In this document: piece by piece, positions 13,379 through 22,875 of the stretch
How the letters are laid out: every line of letters begins with the position of its first letter
How positions within the stretch are numbered: the stretch's first letter is position 1
NCBI RefSeq assembly: GCF_900156875.1
Contig: NZ_LT707409.1
Span: 2,914,655-2,978,654 of the forward strand
DNA from: Robertmurraya dakarensis
GTDB lineage: Bacteria > Bacillota > Bacilli > Bacillales > Cytobacillaceae
Reading direction: 5' to 3'
DNA length: 64,000 nt
Position numbers and translations under genes: made by a program
Notes under the pieces: model-generated
Told to the model about the DNA's origin: nothing
Databases searched by the model: none
Seen by the model: only the letters and a program-made list of their open reading frames with translations

Positions 13379-14398
13379 TTACCCAAGTAACAACTGTTTT
13401 GCTGCTCCTTCATCTGTAATGAAGATGGTCTTTTCCGGAGCCTGTTTCATATAAGATCGTATGGCTTTTGCTTTCGACGCCCCGCCTGCGACGGCGATGA
13501 CACTGTCAGCACGTTCTAGGTCATCTAATTGAAGACCGATCGTATGAAGCTTATGAACGATTTCTCCATCTTCGTTAAAATAATACCCAAACGCTTCACC
13601 AACGGCTTTCTTCTCTTGGAGCTTATTCAGATCGCCAGAATTAGTTTTACGGCGTTCTGCCATTGTAATAGCATCTCCAATGCCGTGTAAAACCATGTTT
13701 GCTGATTTGATCAAGGTTAAAACTTCCTGTATGAGTGGTTCATCCATAATGGATTGATACATTCCGCTGCTGACTTCATCAGGTACATAAAGAACACGAT
13801 GTTTGGAATGCGTCTTTTCTGCCATGATTGCACAAATGGTATTGGCCTGGTTTTGAACATCCTCACCAATGCCTCCTCTTGCTGGTACAAAAAGCAGGTC
13901 ATCGCTTAATTCAGGAGTCAACATTTCTGCAACAGCAGCCATCGTTGATCCACCCGTAACAGCAATGATATTTTCCCCTTTGAGGCGGGCTTTCATACAA
14001 TTTGCCGCAGCTCTTCCTAATTCTCTTTTTACCCAAGGAGATTCATCACTGTCTCCAGATACAACCATGACTTTCTCAACACCCAGCTCTTTGTGAAGCT
14101 GCTCTTCTAAGATGTTAATTCCGAGAAGATCTCTCATCATGCCTCGCAAACCATGAAGTACAGTTCGGCCCTCGGGGGTTATGCTCATTCCAGCATTGTT
14201 AACGATGATCAAGTTTTGATCCTTTAAGATCCCGACTTCACTTCGCAAGACGCGTTCTGTTATTCCCAAGCTTACTGATAAGCTGCGCCGGCCAACCGGC
14301 TCCATTAACCCTATGTATTGGAGGATGTCAAATCTTCTTTGCATGACCGGAAGCAAATCAGGTAATAATCTCTTTTGAATGTCAATCAATGAATTCAT
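13379..14398 (-). CDS. cggR: Central glycolytic genes regulator CggR
   Basis: Repressor of the gapA operon; fructose 1,6-bisphosphate relieves binding. The 339-residue protein has an N-terminal winged helix (RRSLSVSLGITERVLRSEVGILKDQNLI) and a SorC/DeoR-type sugar-phosphate-binding domain (AVTGGSTMAAVAEML, VPARGGIGEDV, AVAGGASKAKAI). ATG 14398 has GGAG nine bases upstream; a nearer ATG is out of frame and soon stops. Its operator stands at 14431-14466, so it is autoregulated. Confidence 0.95.
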   Translation of the reverse strand: MNSLIDIQKRLLPDLLPVMQRRFDILQYIGLMEPVGRRSLSVSLGITERVLRSEVGILKDQNLIIVNNAGMSITPEGRTVLHGLRGMMRDLLGINILEEQLHKELGVEKVMVVSGDSDESPWVKRELGRAAANCMKARLKGENIIAVTGGSTMAAVAEMLTPELSDDLLFVPARGGIGEDVQNQANTICAIMAEKTHSKHRVLYVPDEVSSGMYQSIMDEPLIQEVLTLIKSANMVLHGIGDAITMAERRKTNSGDLNKLQEKKAVGEAFGYYFNEDGEIVHKLHTIGLQLDDLERADSVIAVAGGASKAKAIRSYMKQAPEKTIFITDEGAAKQLLLG

Positions 14399-14430
14399 TC
14401 ATGACATCTCCTTCAATCATTCATCTCATG

Positions 14431-14466
14431 GTCATTATATGTCCCTTATGGACGTATTGTGTCCCA
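14431..14466 (-). promoter_or_regulatory. CggR operator and likely -10 box
   Basis: On the minus strand TGGGAC-N6-CGTC-N4-AGGGAC-N6-TGAC matches the two-copy direct-repeat CggR operator known from B. subtilis (CGGGAC-N6-TGTC-N4-CGGGAC-N6-TGTC). A TATAAT (14434-14439) lies in the promoter-distal half. It stands between the upstream terminator and the cggR start. Confidence 0.85.
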
Positions 14467-14473
14467 CTGATGC

Positions 14474-14520
14474 AAAAAAAAATCACCCCGAGCACATTTT
14501 CATTCTAGCAGGAGTGATTT
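14474..14520 (-). terminator. Terminator of rpoN and glutaredoxin-like gene
   Basis: AAATCACTCC and GGGGTGATTT with an inner loop, then nine T on the minus strand. It insulates the glycolytic operon from rpoN. Confidence 0.85.
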
Positions 14521-14526
14521 ACTTAT

Positions 14527-14778
14527 TCAACTTAAATGTTTTCGTGAAAGCGCTTCGTTCAAAAAAATTTTATCAATTTGCCCAAATTGCACTTCCTCCC
14601 CATCAATTTCAACTACGGGAATCATTAAACCGTACTTCTCTGTCAGCTCATCGCTTCTATCTATATCTTCTTCTTCATATTGAAAATTCCATTTTTCTTT
14701 CAGCTCCATCACAATAGCTTCTGCATTTTCACAAAGATGGCAGCCCTTTCTGGTGTATAACTTTACATATGTCTTCAC
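14527..14778 (-). CDS. Glutaredoxin-like thiol protein
   Basis: An 83-residue thioredoxin-fold protein with the redox motif CHLC at residues 13-16 (LYTRKGCHLCENAE) and the cis-proline region MIPVVEIDGEEV. This is the small glutaredoxin-like (DUF836) family common in Bacillaceae; the partner is unknown. There is no signal peptide. It follows rpoN by 12 bases and is probably co-transcribed with it. Confidence 0.8.
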   Translation of the reverse strand: MKTYVKLYTRKGCHLCENAEAIVMELKEKWNFQYEEEDIDRSDELTEKYGLMIPVVEIDGEEVQFGQIDKIFLNEALSRKHLS

Positions 14779-14790
14779 AGTGAAACCCCT

Positions 14791-16122
14791 TTAATTATAT
14801 CTTTTTCGTTTCGATGATGATAAAATCCCCAATTGATCGCGATATTTAGCAATCGTTCTTCTAGAGACCACAATGCCCTCCTGCTCATTGAGCATGTTAA
14901 CAATTTCTTGGTCGGATAATGGCTTGTATTTATTTTCATTTTCTATTAAGTTTGATATCGCATTTTTAACTTGCTGGGATGATGTGCTTTCCTCAGAGGT
15001 CGTTTGAATGGTGCTCGTGAAAAATGATTTTAATTCATATGTGCCAAAAGGAGTTTGAACATATTTTTCTCTTACCGCCCTGCTGACGGTTGATTCGTGT
15101 ATCCCTAATTCCTCTGAAATATCTTTCATGGTCATTGGTTTTAAAAAAGCGGGCCCTTTCACAAAGAAATCTGGCTGTTTTTCAACAATCTTTACCGCAA
15201 CCTTTGTCAATGTTTCCTTTCGCTGCTCTAAACTTCTAACAATCCAAAAATAGTCCTGCTGCTTTTCTTGCAAAAAGCGGCTGACCTGCTTGTCTTCGTA
15301 GGATGAAAACTGCTTATAGTAATCTTGATTAAAGCTTATTTTAGGCAATGCTTCGTCGAAAACACTGATCGAAAACGATTCTCCGTCCCATTTCACGACT
15401 ACATCTGGAACAATATAAATCGGGTGTTCTTGTTGAAAATTAGAAGCAGGCCTCGGATTCAATGTTTGAACTAAATCAAACACTTTTTGAATGTCGACCG
15501 GTTTCACCCCTAGGAGCTTTGATAGCTCTTTCCACTTTTTATCAGCAAAAAGCTCAAAATATTCAGTGATAATTTCTTCTGCTAATTCATTTCGGTTTGG
15601 AAGCCGTTTTAACTGAAGGTATAGACATTCCTTTAAATCTCTCGCCCCAATTCCAGCCGGCTCCAGTTCCTGAATAATCTTTAAATAAATCTCAGCTTTG
15701 TCAGCTGCAATGTTAAATTGTTGGGCAATTTCTTCGACTTCTCCACAAAAGTAACCGTTTTCATCGATGTGTTCAATAAGGTGATTCATCACCCTGCGAA
15801 TGGCAGGAGTGAGCTGCTTCATATCCATTTGTGAGTATAGATACTCATCCAGTTGTTTACTGACGGTTCCTATTTGTTCAATCCAGCTTTGTTTATCTTT
15901 TTCAACCTTTGAGTTGGTCTTCTTTGGCCTGTCCTTCCGAGGATCCATACTTTGAACATTCCCTGATTCAAGCTGCAAAAGGGGATTTTCAATAGCCTTG
16001 TCTTCTAAAAAAGACGTAAGTTCTTGATTGGAATATTGCAATAACGCGATCGCCTGTGACAACTCCTGCGTCATCGTCAGTTTTAAAGTTTGCTGCTGCC
16101 ATAAACCAGCCTTTAAATTCAT
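14791..16122 (-). CDS. rpoN: RNA polymerase sigma-54 factor (SigL)
   Basis: Sigma factor for -24/-12 promoters that need enhancer-binding activators. The 443 residues hold the N-terminal Gln/Leu-rich activator region (LWQQQTLKLTMTQELSQAIALLQ), the core-binding region, an HTH (MKDISEELGIHESTVSRAVREKYVQTP) and an RpoN box near the C-terminus. The box normally reads ARRTVAKYRE; here it is SRRTIAKYRDQLG. ATG 16122 follows GGGGGGAG. B. subtilis SigL controls degradative and cold-related genes; no -24/-12 promoter was noticed in this window. Confidence 0.95.
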   Translation of the reverse strand: MNLKAGLWQQQTLKLTMTQELSQAIALLQYSNQELTSFLEDKAIENPLLQLESGNVQSMDPRKDRPKKTNSKVEKDKQSWIEQIGTVSKQLDEYLYSQMDMKQLTPAIRRVMNHLIEHIDENGYFCGEVEEIAQQFNIAADKAEIYLKIIQELEPAGIGARDLKECLYLQLKRLPNRNELAEEIITEYFELFADKKWKELSKLLGVKPVDIQKVFDLVQTLNPRPASNFQQEHPIYIVPDVVVKWDGESFSISVFDEALPKISFNQDYYKQFSSYEDKQVSRFLQEKQQDYFWIVRSLEQRKETLTKVAVKIVEKQPDFFVKGPAFLKPMTMKDISEELGIHESTVSRAVREKYVQTPFGTYELKSFFTSTIQTTSEESTSSQQVKNAISNLIENENKYKPLSDQEIVNMLNEQEGIVVSRRTIAKYRDQLGILSSSKRKRYN

Positions 16123-16291
16123 TTCTTACTCCCCCCTAACTCCATTTTACAATAACACTGTAAAATGTTGTATCTAAAAAATTTCCATATGTACTATCTA
16201 CTATATGCTTATTATCTTTTGTTTTTGATTTACCAGCATAAAATAGAGGAATTTAAAGATAGGAATAGAAAGAGGAATAACAGCATAATAG

Positions 16292-16332
16292 AACAATAGC
16301 CCCTCGTCGCTAGTCGACAAGAAGCTATTGTT
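16292..16332 (-). terminator. Hairpin after tRNA-Arg
   Basis: AACAATAGC and GCTATTGTT are a perfect 9-bp stem directly after the tRNA on the minus strand. The following T-run is poor (CTATTATG), so its terminator role is likely but not certain. Confidence 0.55.
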
Positions 16333-16333
16333 A

Positions 16334-16405
16334 CGCCCTCGGAGGGAATCGAACCCCCATTTTAAGAACCGGAATCTTACGTGCTATCCGTTGCACCACG
16401 AGGGC
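16334..16405 (-). tRNA. tRNA-Arg (anticodon CCG)
   Basis: The 72-nt cloverleaf has acceptor GCCCTCG/CGAGGGC, a D-arm closed by GTGC/GCAC, anticodon stem TAAGA/TCTTA with loop TTCCGGT (anticodon CCG, reading CGG), and a T-arm with TTCGATT. Discriminator base is G and CCA is not encoded. B. subtilis has a tRNA-Arg gene (trnQ) next to clpP, which fits. Confidence 0.95.
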
Positions 16406-16511
16406 AATATAATTTGCATTACGTTTATCTATTATATGTTATGTTATCATAGTTTGCAAGGTCAAAATTTGGTTTAAAAGATAATTTTATGGGTATCATG
16501 GTAGAAGAAAA

Positions 16512-16628
16512 AGCGGAAGCGCCTTGACCACCCCCGACAAGCACAAGACGAGCCAGCCTGAAAGGTGTTCTTTACCTTTCTGGGTGGATCGGCTTGTGAC
16601 CTCGAGGGGGTAGGCGCTGGAGCTGGAC
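16512..16628. repeat. Long palindromic intergenic element (REP-like)
   Basis: A 117-bp imperfect hairpin that opens with AGCGGAAGCGCCTTG and closes with TAGGCGCTGGAGCTGGAC. AAGCGCCT pairs with AGGCGCT, ACCCCCGA with TCGAGGGGGT, and GCCTGAAAGGT with ACCTTTCTGGGT. Sequences with these ends are, to my knowledge, frequent between genes of Bacillaceae. No transposase is nearby; mobilisation in trans is a guess. Confidence 0.75.
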
Positions 16629-16704
16629 AATTATCAAAGTTACCAACACATAAATCCGTTCAAAAAGTTGTCGAACAAATAAGGTAAAAAATTCATTTGT
16701 ATTG

Positions 16705-16735
16705 TTTGACCTTATTTGACTTATTAGTGTATGAT
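16705..16735 (+). promoter_or_regulatory. CtsR operator and clpP promoter
   Basis: TTTGACCTTATTTGACT (16705-16721) is the reverse complement of the CtsR heptad repeat RGTCAAA-NAN-RGTCAAA. Its TTGACC forms the -35 of a promoter with TATGAT at 16730-16735 (18-bp spacer), so CtsR would block polymerase until heat or protein stress inactivates it. Confidence 0.85.
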
Positions 16736-16798
16736 TACATACATAGAGGTACAAAAGAATACTTAGATTTTGACTCTTATTTTGAAGGAGGAACAAAA

Positions 16799-17398
16799 AT
16801 GAATTTGATTCCAACAGTTATTGAACAAACCAACCGCGGTGAGCGTGCTTATGACATTTATTCACGTCTATTGAAAGACCGTATCATCATGCTGGGAAGT
16901 GCAATTGACGATAACGTAGCCAACTCGATCGTTGCGCAATTATTATTCTTAGAAGCCGAGAATCCTGAAAAAGACATCTCCATTTACATTAACAGCCCTG
17001 GCGGCAGTATTACAGCTGGTATGGCGATCTACGATACAATGCAATTCATTAAGCCGCAGGTTCAAACGATCTGCATTGGGATGGCTGCATCAATGGGTGC
17101 ATTCCTGCTGGCTGCCGGCGAAAAAGGAAAGCGTTATGCATTGCCAAACGCTGAAGTAATGATCCATCAGCCACTAGGCGGTGCACAAGGTCAGGCAACA
17201 GAAATTGAAATTGCCGCAAAACGTATTCTTTTCTTACGCGAAAAGTTAAATACAATCCTTTCAGAACGTACTGGTCAGCCGCTTGAAGTAATCGCTCGTG
17301 ATACTGATCGTGATAACTTCATGACAGCTGAAAGAGCAAAAGAGTACGGTTTAGTTGACCATATCATTACTCGTAATGATAAAAAAGAAGAAAAATAA
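16799..17398 (+). CDS. clpP: ATP-dependent Clp protease proteolytic subunit
   Basis: A serine peptidase that forms a double heptamer fed by ClpX, ClpC or ClpE; it degrades misfolded and SsrA-tagged proteins. ATG 16799 follows GAAGGAGG, giving 199 residues. The mature part begins [25 protein letters not shown]; the catalytic triad is Ser in [11 protein letters not shown], His in [11 protein letters not shown] and Asp in [11 protein letters not shown]. It is transcribed alone from a CtsR-controlled promoter and ends in a strong terminator. Confidence 0.97.
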   Translation: MNLIPTVIEQTNRGERAYDIYSRLLKDRIIMLGSAIDDNVANSIVAQLLFLEAENPEKDISIYINSPGGSITAGMAIYDTMQFIKPQVQTICIGMAASMGAFLLAAGEKGKRYALPNAEVMIHQPLGGAQGQATEIEIAAKRILFLREKLNTILSERTGQPLEVIARDTDRDNFMTAERAKEYGLVDHIITRNDKKEEK

Positions 17399-17407
17399 TT
17401 TGAACAT

Positions 17408-17440
17408 AAAAACTCGCACCATATGATGGGGCGAGTTTTT
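17408..17440 (+). terminator. clpP terminator
   Basis: AAAAACTCGC and GCGAGTTTTT form a perfect stem around an inner CCATATGATGG. The A and T tracts would let it serve crh from the other strand as well. Confidence 0.85.
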
Positions 17441-17457
17441 ATTATGATTGGATTACT

Positions 17458-17712
17458 TTAGTCTTGTACCACATATTCCGCAAGAGCCTCTAAAGCTTCT
17501 TCCTCATCACTGCCTTCAGCAATTAATGTGATGACAGCACCTGAACTAATTGCTAGACTCATCAAACCCATGATACTTTTTGCGTTTACTTTCTTACCAT
17601 CTTTCTCAATGAACACTTCAGAAGAAAAGCGCGTTGCTTCCTGCACAAACAAAGCAGCCGGGCGTGCCTGTAAACCTGTTCTTAATTTGACTTCAACTTG
17701 TTTTTCTACCAT
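17458..17712 (-). CDS. crh: HPr-like protein Crh
   Basis: A catabolite repression co-regulator: phosphorylated on Ser46 by HPr kinase, it binds CcpA. The 84 residues show Gln where HPr has the PTS histidine ([12 protein letters not shown]), so it cannot pass phosphate to sugars, while KSIMGLMSL keeps the regulatory Ser. The second ATG (17712) is chosen because the first stands only three bases from GGAGG. It is the last gene of the yvcI-rapZ-yvcK-whiA-crh group; hprK is at 34466. Confidence 0.94.
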   Translation of the reverse strand: MVEKQVEVKLRTGLQARPAALFVQEATRFSSEVFIEKDGKKVNAKSIMGLMSLAISSGAVITLIAEGSDEEEALEALAEYVVQD

Positions 17713-17743
17713 TTCCATTATCCTCCCAAAAATTATCTATAAT

Positions 17744-18694
17744 CTATTTATGTTTTACTGGTTCGCCAGCACGTAATTTCTCCGCAATTTCATCAATCTT
17801 GCGCAGACGGTGATTGATTCCCGATTTGCTGATTGTGCCTCCTGAAACCATCTCTCCAAGTTCCTTCAAAGTAACATCTTGATACTCAACTCGAAGCTCC
17901 GCTATTTCTCTTAACTTATCAGGCAAAATCTCAATCCCAACCGTTTCTTTAATGTATCGGATATTCTCGACTTGCCTTAACGCAGCACCAATCGTTTTAT
18001 TTAAATTAGCTGTTTCACAATTGACTAATCGATTAACGGAGTTTCTCATATCTCGAACAATTCGAATATCTTCGAACTTTAGTAAAGCGTTATGAGCACC
18101 AATAATATTTAAGAACTCTGTGATTTTTTCCGCTTCCTTCAAGTATGTGATATATCCCTTTTTACGTTCCAATGTCTTACTGTTAAGACCGAACGTATTC
18201 ATCAATTCACAAAGAGCATCATTATGTTCTTTATAAAGGGAAGCCACCTCTAGATGATAGGAAGATGTCTCCGGATTATTCACAGAACCTCCAGCAAGGA
18301 AAGCTCCTCTTAGGTACGAACGCTTACAGCATTTCTTTTTTACTAATGATTCGGAAATATTGTGTACAAATACAAAACCGGTTTCTAAAATTTTTAGATC
18401 CTCTAGTATTTCTTTCGCTTGATTGGAAAGCCTTACAATATATACATTGTTCTTTTTCAAGCGCATTTTTTTACGAACTAACAGCTCAACTTGAACATTA
18501 TAATCCTTTTTAATCAATGTGTATATTCTTCTGGCTATGGCGGCATTTTCTGTTTGTATGTCTACAACCAGTTTTCGATTTGAAAAGGATAAGGATCCAT
18601 TCATTCGAATCAGTGCTGATAGTTCAGCTTTAGCGCAGCAAGCTTTTACTTCTAAGTTGGTTAACTCTTTCTTTGTTTCTGAAGCGAATGACAC
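17744..18694 (-). CDS. whiA: DNA-binding protein WhiA
   Basis: A 316-residue protein with two degenerate LAGLIDADG-fold domains ([29 protein letters not shown] is the clearest trace) and a C-terminal HTH ([33 protein letters not shown]). It lacks endonuclease activity; in Bacillus it affects chromosome segregation and cell division, and in Actinobacteria sporulation. The gene stands between yvcK and crh. The 205-bp gap upstream holds a dispersed palindrome. Confidence 0.95.
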   Translation of the reverse strand: MSFASETKKELTNLEVKACCAKAELSALIRMNGSLSFSNRKLVVDIQTENAAIARRIYTLIKKDYNVQVELLVRKKMRLKKNNVYIVRLSNQAKEILEDLKILETGFVFVHNISESLVKKKCCKRSYLRGAFLAGGSVNNPETSSYHLEVASLYKEHNDALCELMNTFGLNSKTLERKKGYITYLKEAEKITEFLNIIGAHNALLKFEDIRIVRDMRNSVNRLVNCETANLNKTIGAALRQVENIRYIKETVGIEILPDKLREIAELRVEYQDVTLKELGEMVSGGTISKSGINHRLRKIDEIAEKLRAGEPVKHK

Positions 18695-18803
18695 CCCTGC
18701 ACCTCCTTTTAAAAATCGCTGGACCCCACAATAAATCTTATTTGATCGACAGCTCTTTTCTACAATAACCGTTATTCATTACTATTGTTTGGCGTATGAA
18801 CTG

Positions 18804-18869
18804 CACAACGCCCCTTCCATGTGCTGTATTTTTAAAAAATACAGACATGTTACAGGGATCACCGTTCCG
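18804..18869 (+). repeat. Dispersed 65-bp palindromic element, copy B
   Basis: CTTCCATGTGCTGTATTTTT and AAAAAATACAGACATGTTACAGGGATCACC form a near-perfect inverted repeat. It is in the same orientation as copy A and lies between yvcK and whiA. Both arms carry compensating changes relative to copy A (CACGTG to CATGTG, with ACGT to ATGT), which keep the pairing. Confidence 0.85.
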
Positions 18870-18899
18870 CCTGTGTTTCGATAAAACGCCTTAACAGTA

Positions 18900-19883
18900 T
18901 TACGCTTCAAACCTGCGATTGGTTTCATCCAACAGCATAGAATACAAAATTTGTGCAACCTGGTTCGTATCATGCCGAATGACTCCCTGTTCAAGTGTCA
19001 TGATTTCGCCTTGAACCACTTCCAATCCCAGCTCGTAAAGACCATTGAAATCAAAATGAACAGGCTTCGCATGCTCTTCGCTATACCTTTCGAGAATTTC
19101 TTTCGGTATATTTTCACTATTTACAAGAATCGTATTGATAAAAGGATGATTCAAATGATCATAAATGGCTTTCACATGATCACTGGCCGTATAATCAAGC
19201 GTTTCCCCAGCTTGTGTCATCAAATTACAAATATACACTTTCTTAGCTTTTGAACGGCACACCTCGTTGCCTAATTTAGGAACAAGTAAATTGGGAAGTA
19301 TGCTTGTATACAAACTTCCTGGGCCGAGGATAATCAAGTCTGCCTGCCGTATCGCTTGGATGCTCTCCGGCAAGGCCTTTGCCGTCTCCGGTGTTAAAAA
19401 TACACGTTTAATTCTTTTTCCAGAGTAAGGAATTTTCGATTCTCCTGAGACAATCGTCCCATCTTCCATTTCGGCATGAAGGACGACACTGTCACTAGCA
19501 GCAGGTAAAACTCTTCCATGGACATTCAATACTTTACTCATTTCTTGAATTGCCCGGACAAAATTTCCTGTAATCGATGTCATCGCAGCCAAAATCAAGT
19601 TCCCAAGGGAATGGCCAGATAATTCATTAGTGGTTTTAAAACGATGCTGAAACATTTCCTCTACTAATGGCTCAACATCTGATAAGGCCGCTAACACATT
19701 TCGCACATCACCCGGAGGAGGAATGTCCATTTCGTCCCTTAAACGTCCAGAACTTCCTCCGTCATCTGCAACGGTAACAATTGCTGTAATATCGAGAGGG
19801 TATTTTTTTAATCCTCTTAATAATACGGGCAGACCTGTTCCGCCTCCGATGATCACGATTTTGGGCTGTTGTTGTATGGTCAT
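18900..19883 (-). CDS. yvcK: Gluconeogenesis factor YvcK (GlmR)
   Basis: A 327-residue protein of the CofD/YvcK family ([46 protein letters not shown]). In B. subtilis it binds UDP-GlcNAc and, together with RapZ, balances carbon flow into cell-wall precursors; it is needed for growth on gluconeogenic carbon. Its ATG overlaps the rapZ stop by four bases. Confidence 0.94.
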   Translation of the reverse strand: MTIQQQPKIVIIGGGTGLPVLLRGLKKYPLDITAIVTVADDGGSSGRLRDEMDIPPPGDVRNVLAALSDVEPLVEEMFQHRFKTTNELSGHSLGNLILAAMTSITGNFVRAIQEMSKVLNVHGRVLPAASDSVVLHAEMEDGTIVSGESKIPYSGKRIKRVFLTPETAKALPESIQAIRQADLIILGPGSLYTSILPNLLVPKLGNEVCRSKAKKVYICNLMTQAGETLDYTASDHVKAIYDHLNHPFINTILVNSENIPKEILERYSEEHAKPVHFDFNGLYELGLEVVQGEIMTLEQGVIRHDTNQVAQILYSMLLDETNRRFEA

Positions 19884-20773
19884 GTTGACCTTTCCTTTCT
19901 CCTTTCGATGTCACGGTGCGTAATGCGAGTGTGGTAATCTTTTTCAAAATGATGACCAATATGTTCAGCAAGTGCAACTGAACGATGCTGACCGCCAGTG
20001 CAGCCAATCGCAACGACTAGCTGAGCTTTTCCTTCCCGCTTATAATGCGGAAGCATGAAAGTTAACAGCTCCGTAACCTTTTCAAGGAATTTATTCGTCT
20101 CATTCCATTTCAAAACATAACTAGACACTTCTTCATCCAACCCTGTCTTCGGCCGCATATGATCGATATAGTGAGGGTTGGGTAGGAAGCGTACATCAAA
20201 AACTAAATCTGCATCTATCGGAATTCCATGCTTAAAACCAAATGATACGACATTGACTGTGAAGGTAGTCTTCTTATTCACAGAAAACTCGGAGATAATT
20301 CTCTCCCTCAGCTCTTTCGGCTTTAAACTTGACGTATCATAGATGATTTGTGCCCTGCCCTTTAGCTCGTCAAGAAGCTCCCGTTCTAGTTTGATCCCCT
20401 CAAGCGGCAATCCTGACTTCGCCAAAGGATGTGAACGCCTTGTCTCTTTATATCTTCGAACTAATGTCGCATTGTCTGAGTCGAGGAACAAGATTTGGGG
20501 TGTTACCCAGGACTTTTCGGAAAGATCATCAAGAGCTTTAAATAACGAATCAAAAAACTCACGACCTCGAAGATCCATAACAAGTGCCACCTTATTCATC
20601 TTATTCCCTGAATCCTTCATCAGTTCAAGAAATTTTGGCAAGAGGGTTGGAGGCAAGTTATCTACACAAAAAAAGCCTAAGTCTTCAAAGCTTTGGATCG
20701 CGACTGTTTTGCCTGCTCCTGACATTCCAGTAATGATAACCAATTGTGTTTCATGAACTGCTCCAGTACTCAT
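19880..20773 (-). CDS. rapZ: RNase adapter / nucleotide-binding protein RapZ (YvcJ)
   Basis: A 297-residue P-loop protein with Walker A GMSGAGKT near residue 17, followed by FFCVDNLPP, and the conserved C-terminal part [35 protein letters not shown]. It binds nucleotides and hydrolyses GTP; in Enterobacteria it controls glmS via small RNA, in Bacillus it acts with YvcK. Upstream is the Nudix gene. Confidence 0.94.
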   Translation of the reverse strand: MSTGAVHETQLVIITGMSGAGKTVAIQSFEDLGFFCVDNLPPTLLPKFLELMKDSGNKMNKVALVMDLRGREFFDSLFKALDDLSEKSWVTPQILFLDSDNATLVRRYKETRRSHPLAKSGLPLEGIKLERELLDELKGRAQIIYDTSSLKPKELRERIISEFSVNKKTTFTVNVVSFGFKHGIPIDADLVFDVRFLPNPHYIDHMRPKTGLDEEVSSYVLKWNETNKFLEKVTELLTFMLPHYKREGKAQLVVAIGCTGGQHRSVALAEHIGHHFEKDYHTRITHRDIERRKERST

Positions 20774-20840
20774 GTTCTTTCCCCCTTATATAGTAAAAAA
20801 ACCACTCTATTTCGTAAAATCGTTCCACTGCTTGTATCCA

Positions 20841-21299
20841 TTAACTTGGATCAAGCCGATATTGAATCAATTTAAAGTCTGGTGTGTACGTGAAGGTTCC
20901 ATAAATAATGCCATTGCCATGCACCATATAGTCTAATATATGATAGTCACCTTCTGCCATTGGCAAATTTTTGATCTCATCAAAAGAGTGCCAGGAGATT
21001 TTTCCTTCGTCAGATTCGTCCAAATTGACACCATCAGAATTTTGCGCAAAAAAAGTGAACATCATCCATTCTGATAGAACTTGGTCGCCATCCTTCATGA
21101 TAAAGGTAAAAATCCCCTTTATATTCGGATTTCTTAAATAGATGCCTGTCTCTTCACGAAATTCACGAATACAAGAATCTCTGACAGACTCCCCCGGCTC
21201 CATCTTTCCGCCAGGAGCTACCCACCAGCCTCGTTTTGGCTTCTGTAATAACAATACTTTATCATCTTTCATTAATACACAATTCGTTACTCTTTGCAT
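20841..21299 (-). CDS. yvcI: Nudix hydrolase (YvcI)
   Basis: A 152-residue Nudix protein with the box GGKMEPGESVRDSCIREFREETGI (GX5EX7REUXEEXGU) at about residues 35-58. It resembles MutT-type 8-oxo-dGTP hydrolases, but the real substrate is not shown by the sequence. ATG 21299 is preferred over an upstream ATG because GAGGTG stands seven bases before it. It is the first gene of the rapZ-yvcK-whiA-crh group, as in B. subtilis. Confidence 0.85.
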   Translation of the reverse strand: MQRVTNCVLMKDDKVLLLQKPKRGWWVAPGGKMEPGESVRDSCIREFREETGIYLRNPNIKGIFTFIMKDGDQVLSEWMMFTFFAQNSDGVNLDESDEGKISWHSFDEIKNLPMAEGDYHILDYMVHGNGIIYGTFTYTPDFKLIQYRLDPS

Positions 21300-21665
21300 C
21301 CTTTTCACCTCTACTTCGGGGAAGCTGTATGTAAATCTAAGGAGCACCACATATTAATGTATTAATTATACTATTTTTGTTAGAGCGCCACAATGAATTG
21401 GATATAGAGAAATAGAGGAGGGAATTGATGCCAATTTAAATGTGGACAAAACGAAGAAGCCATTCCTTCTCTGCTGCTTTTTTTATGTAAAAAAAAAGAG
21501 CACAAGTTTCCCTGTGCTATCCAAAGGATTTTATTTTAAAAGGGGGTCAATTTCTATTATTATCATAACTGATTTTTATTTCACCATTGTTACAGGAGAG
21601 TTAAAAGCGAATGACTTTTTGTAAATTTTATGTGGAATTTTGTCATCGGGGCCGCTTGGAACGGT

Positions 21666-21774
21666 TATTCGCGATTAGCTGGCTATATTCGCGAAAAAAG
21701 TAATTTATTCGCGTTCATGGGAATATATTCGCGGAAGTCATCCTTTTATTCGCGTTCGTCGGAATATATTCTCA
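21666..21774. repeat. Phased array: TATTCGCG units at 20-bp spacing, first array
   Basis: TATTCGCG begins at 21666, 21686, 21706, 21726 and 21747, with a decayed TATTCTCA at 21767. Steps are 20, 20, 20, 21 and 20 bp. After the core, units 2-5 alternate AAA, TTC, GAA, TTC, and units 3 and 5 share the linker TTC(A/G)T(G/C)GGAATA, giving a 40-bp super-period. It stands downstream of the trxB terminator. Confidence 0.9.
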
Positions 21775-21778
21775 AAAG

Positions 21779-21806
21779 CAAAAAAACCCGCACAAACGCG
21801 GGTTTT
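21779..21806 (-). terminator. trxB terminator
   Basis: AAAACCCGC, loop and GCGGGTTTTTTT on the minus strand, 12 bases after the trxB stop. Confidence 0.9.
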
Positions 21807-21817
21807 CATGTAAAGCC

Positions 21818-22792
<975 letters not shown>

Positions 22793-22875
22793 CTATGTTG
22801 TCTTATCGGTCATGAATAGTATTTACTAACTATCCATATCCTATAAAACAATAGCAGTTTCGTCCAAAGTTTTGC

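Larger units (their letters stand above)
21300..21817. other. Intergenic region between yvcI and trxB
   Basis: The 518 bases hold no convincing gene. There is a hairpin AGCACA/TGTGCT near 21499-21520, a poor 60-residue frame on the plus strand at 21442-21624 without a proper ribosome binding site, the phased TATTCGCG array and the trxB terminator. Confidence 0.5.

Noticed and set aside
17744..18694. WhiA as a second homing endonuclease because of its LAGLIDADG fold
   Set aside because: It has the conserved yvcK-whiA-crh context, the C-terminal HTH and lacks the acidic LAGLIDADG catalytic residues.
21442..21624. 60-residue plus-strand frame between yvcI and trxB
   Set aside because: Low-complexity Phe/Lys/Ile composition, no good ribosome binding site, and it runs through a hairpin.
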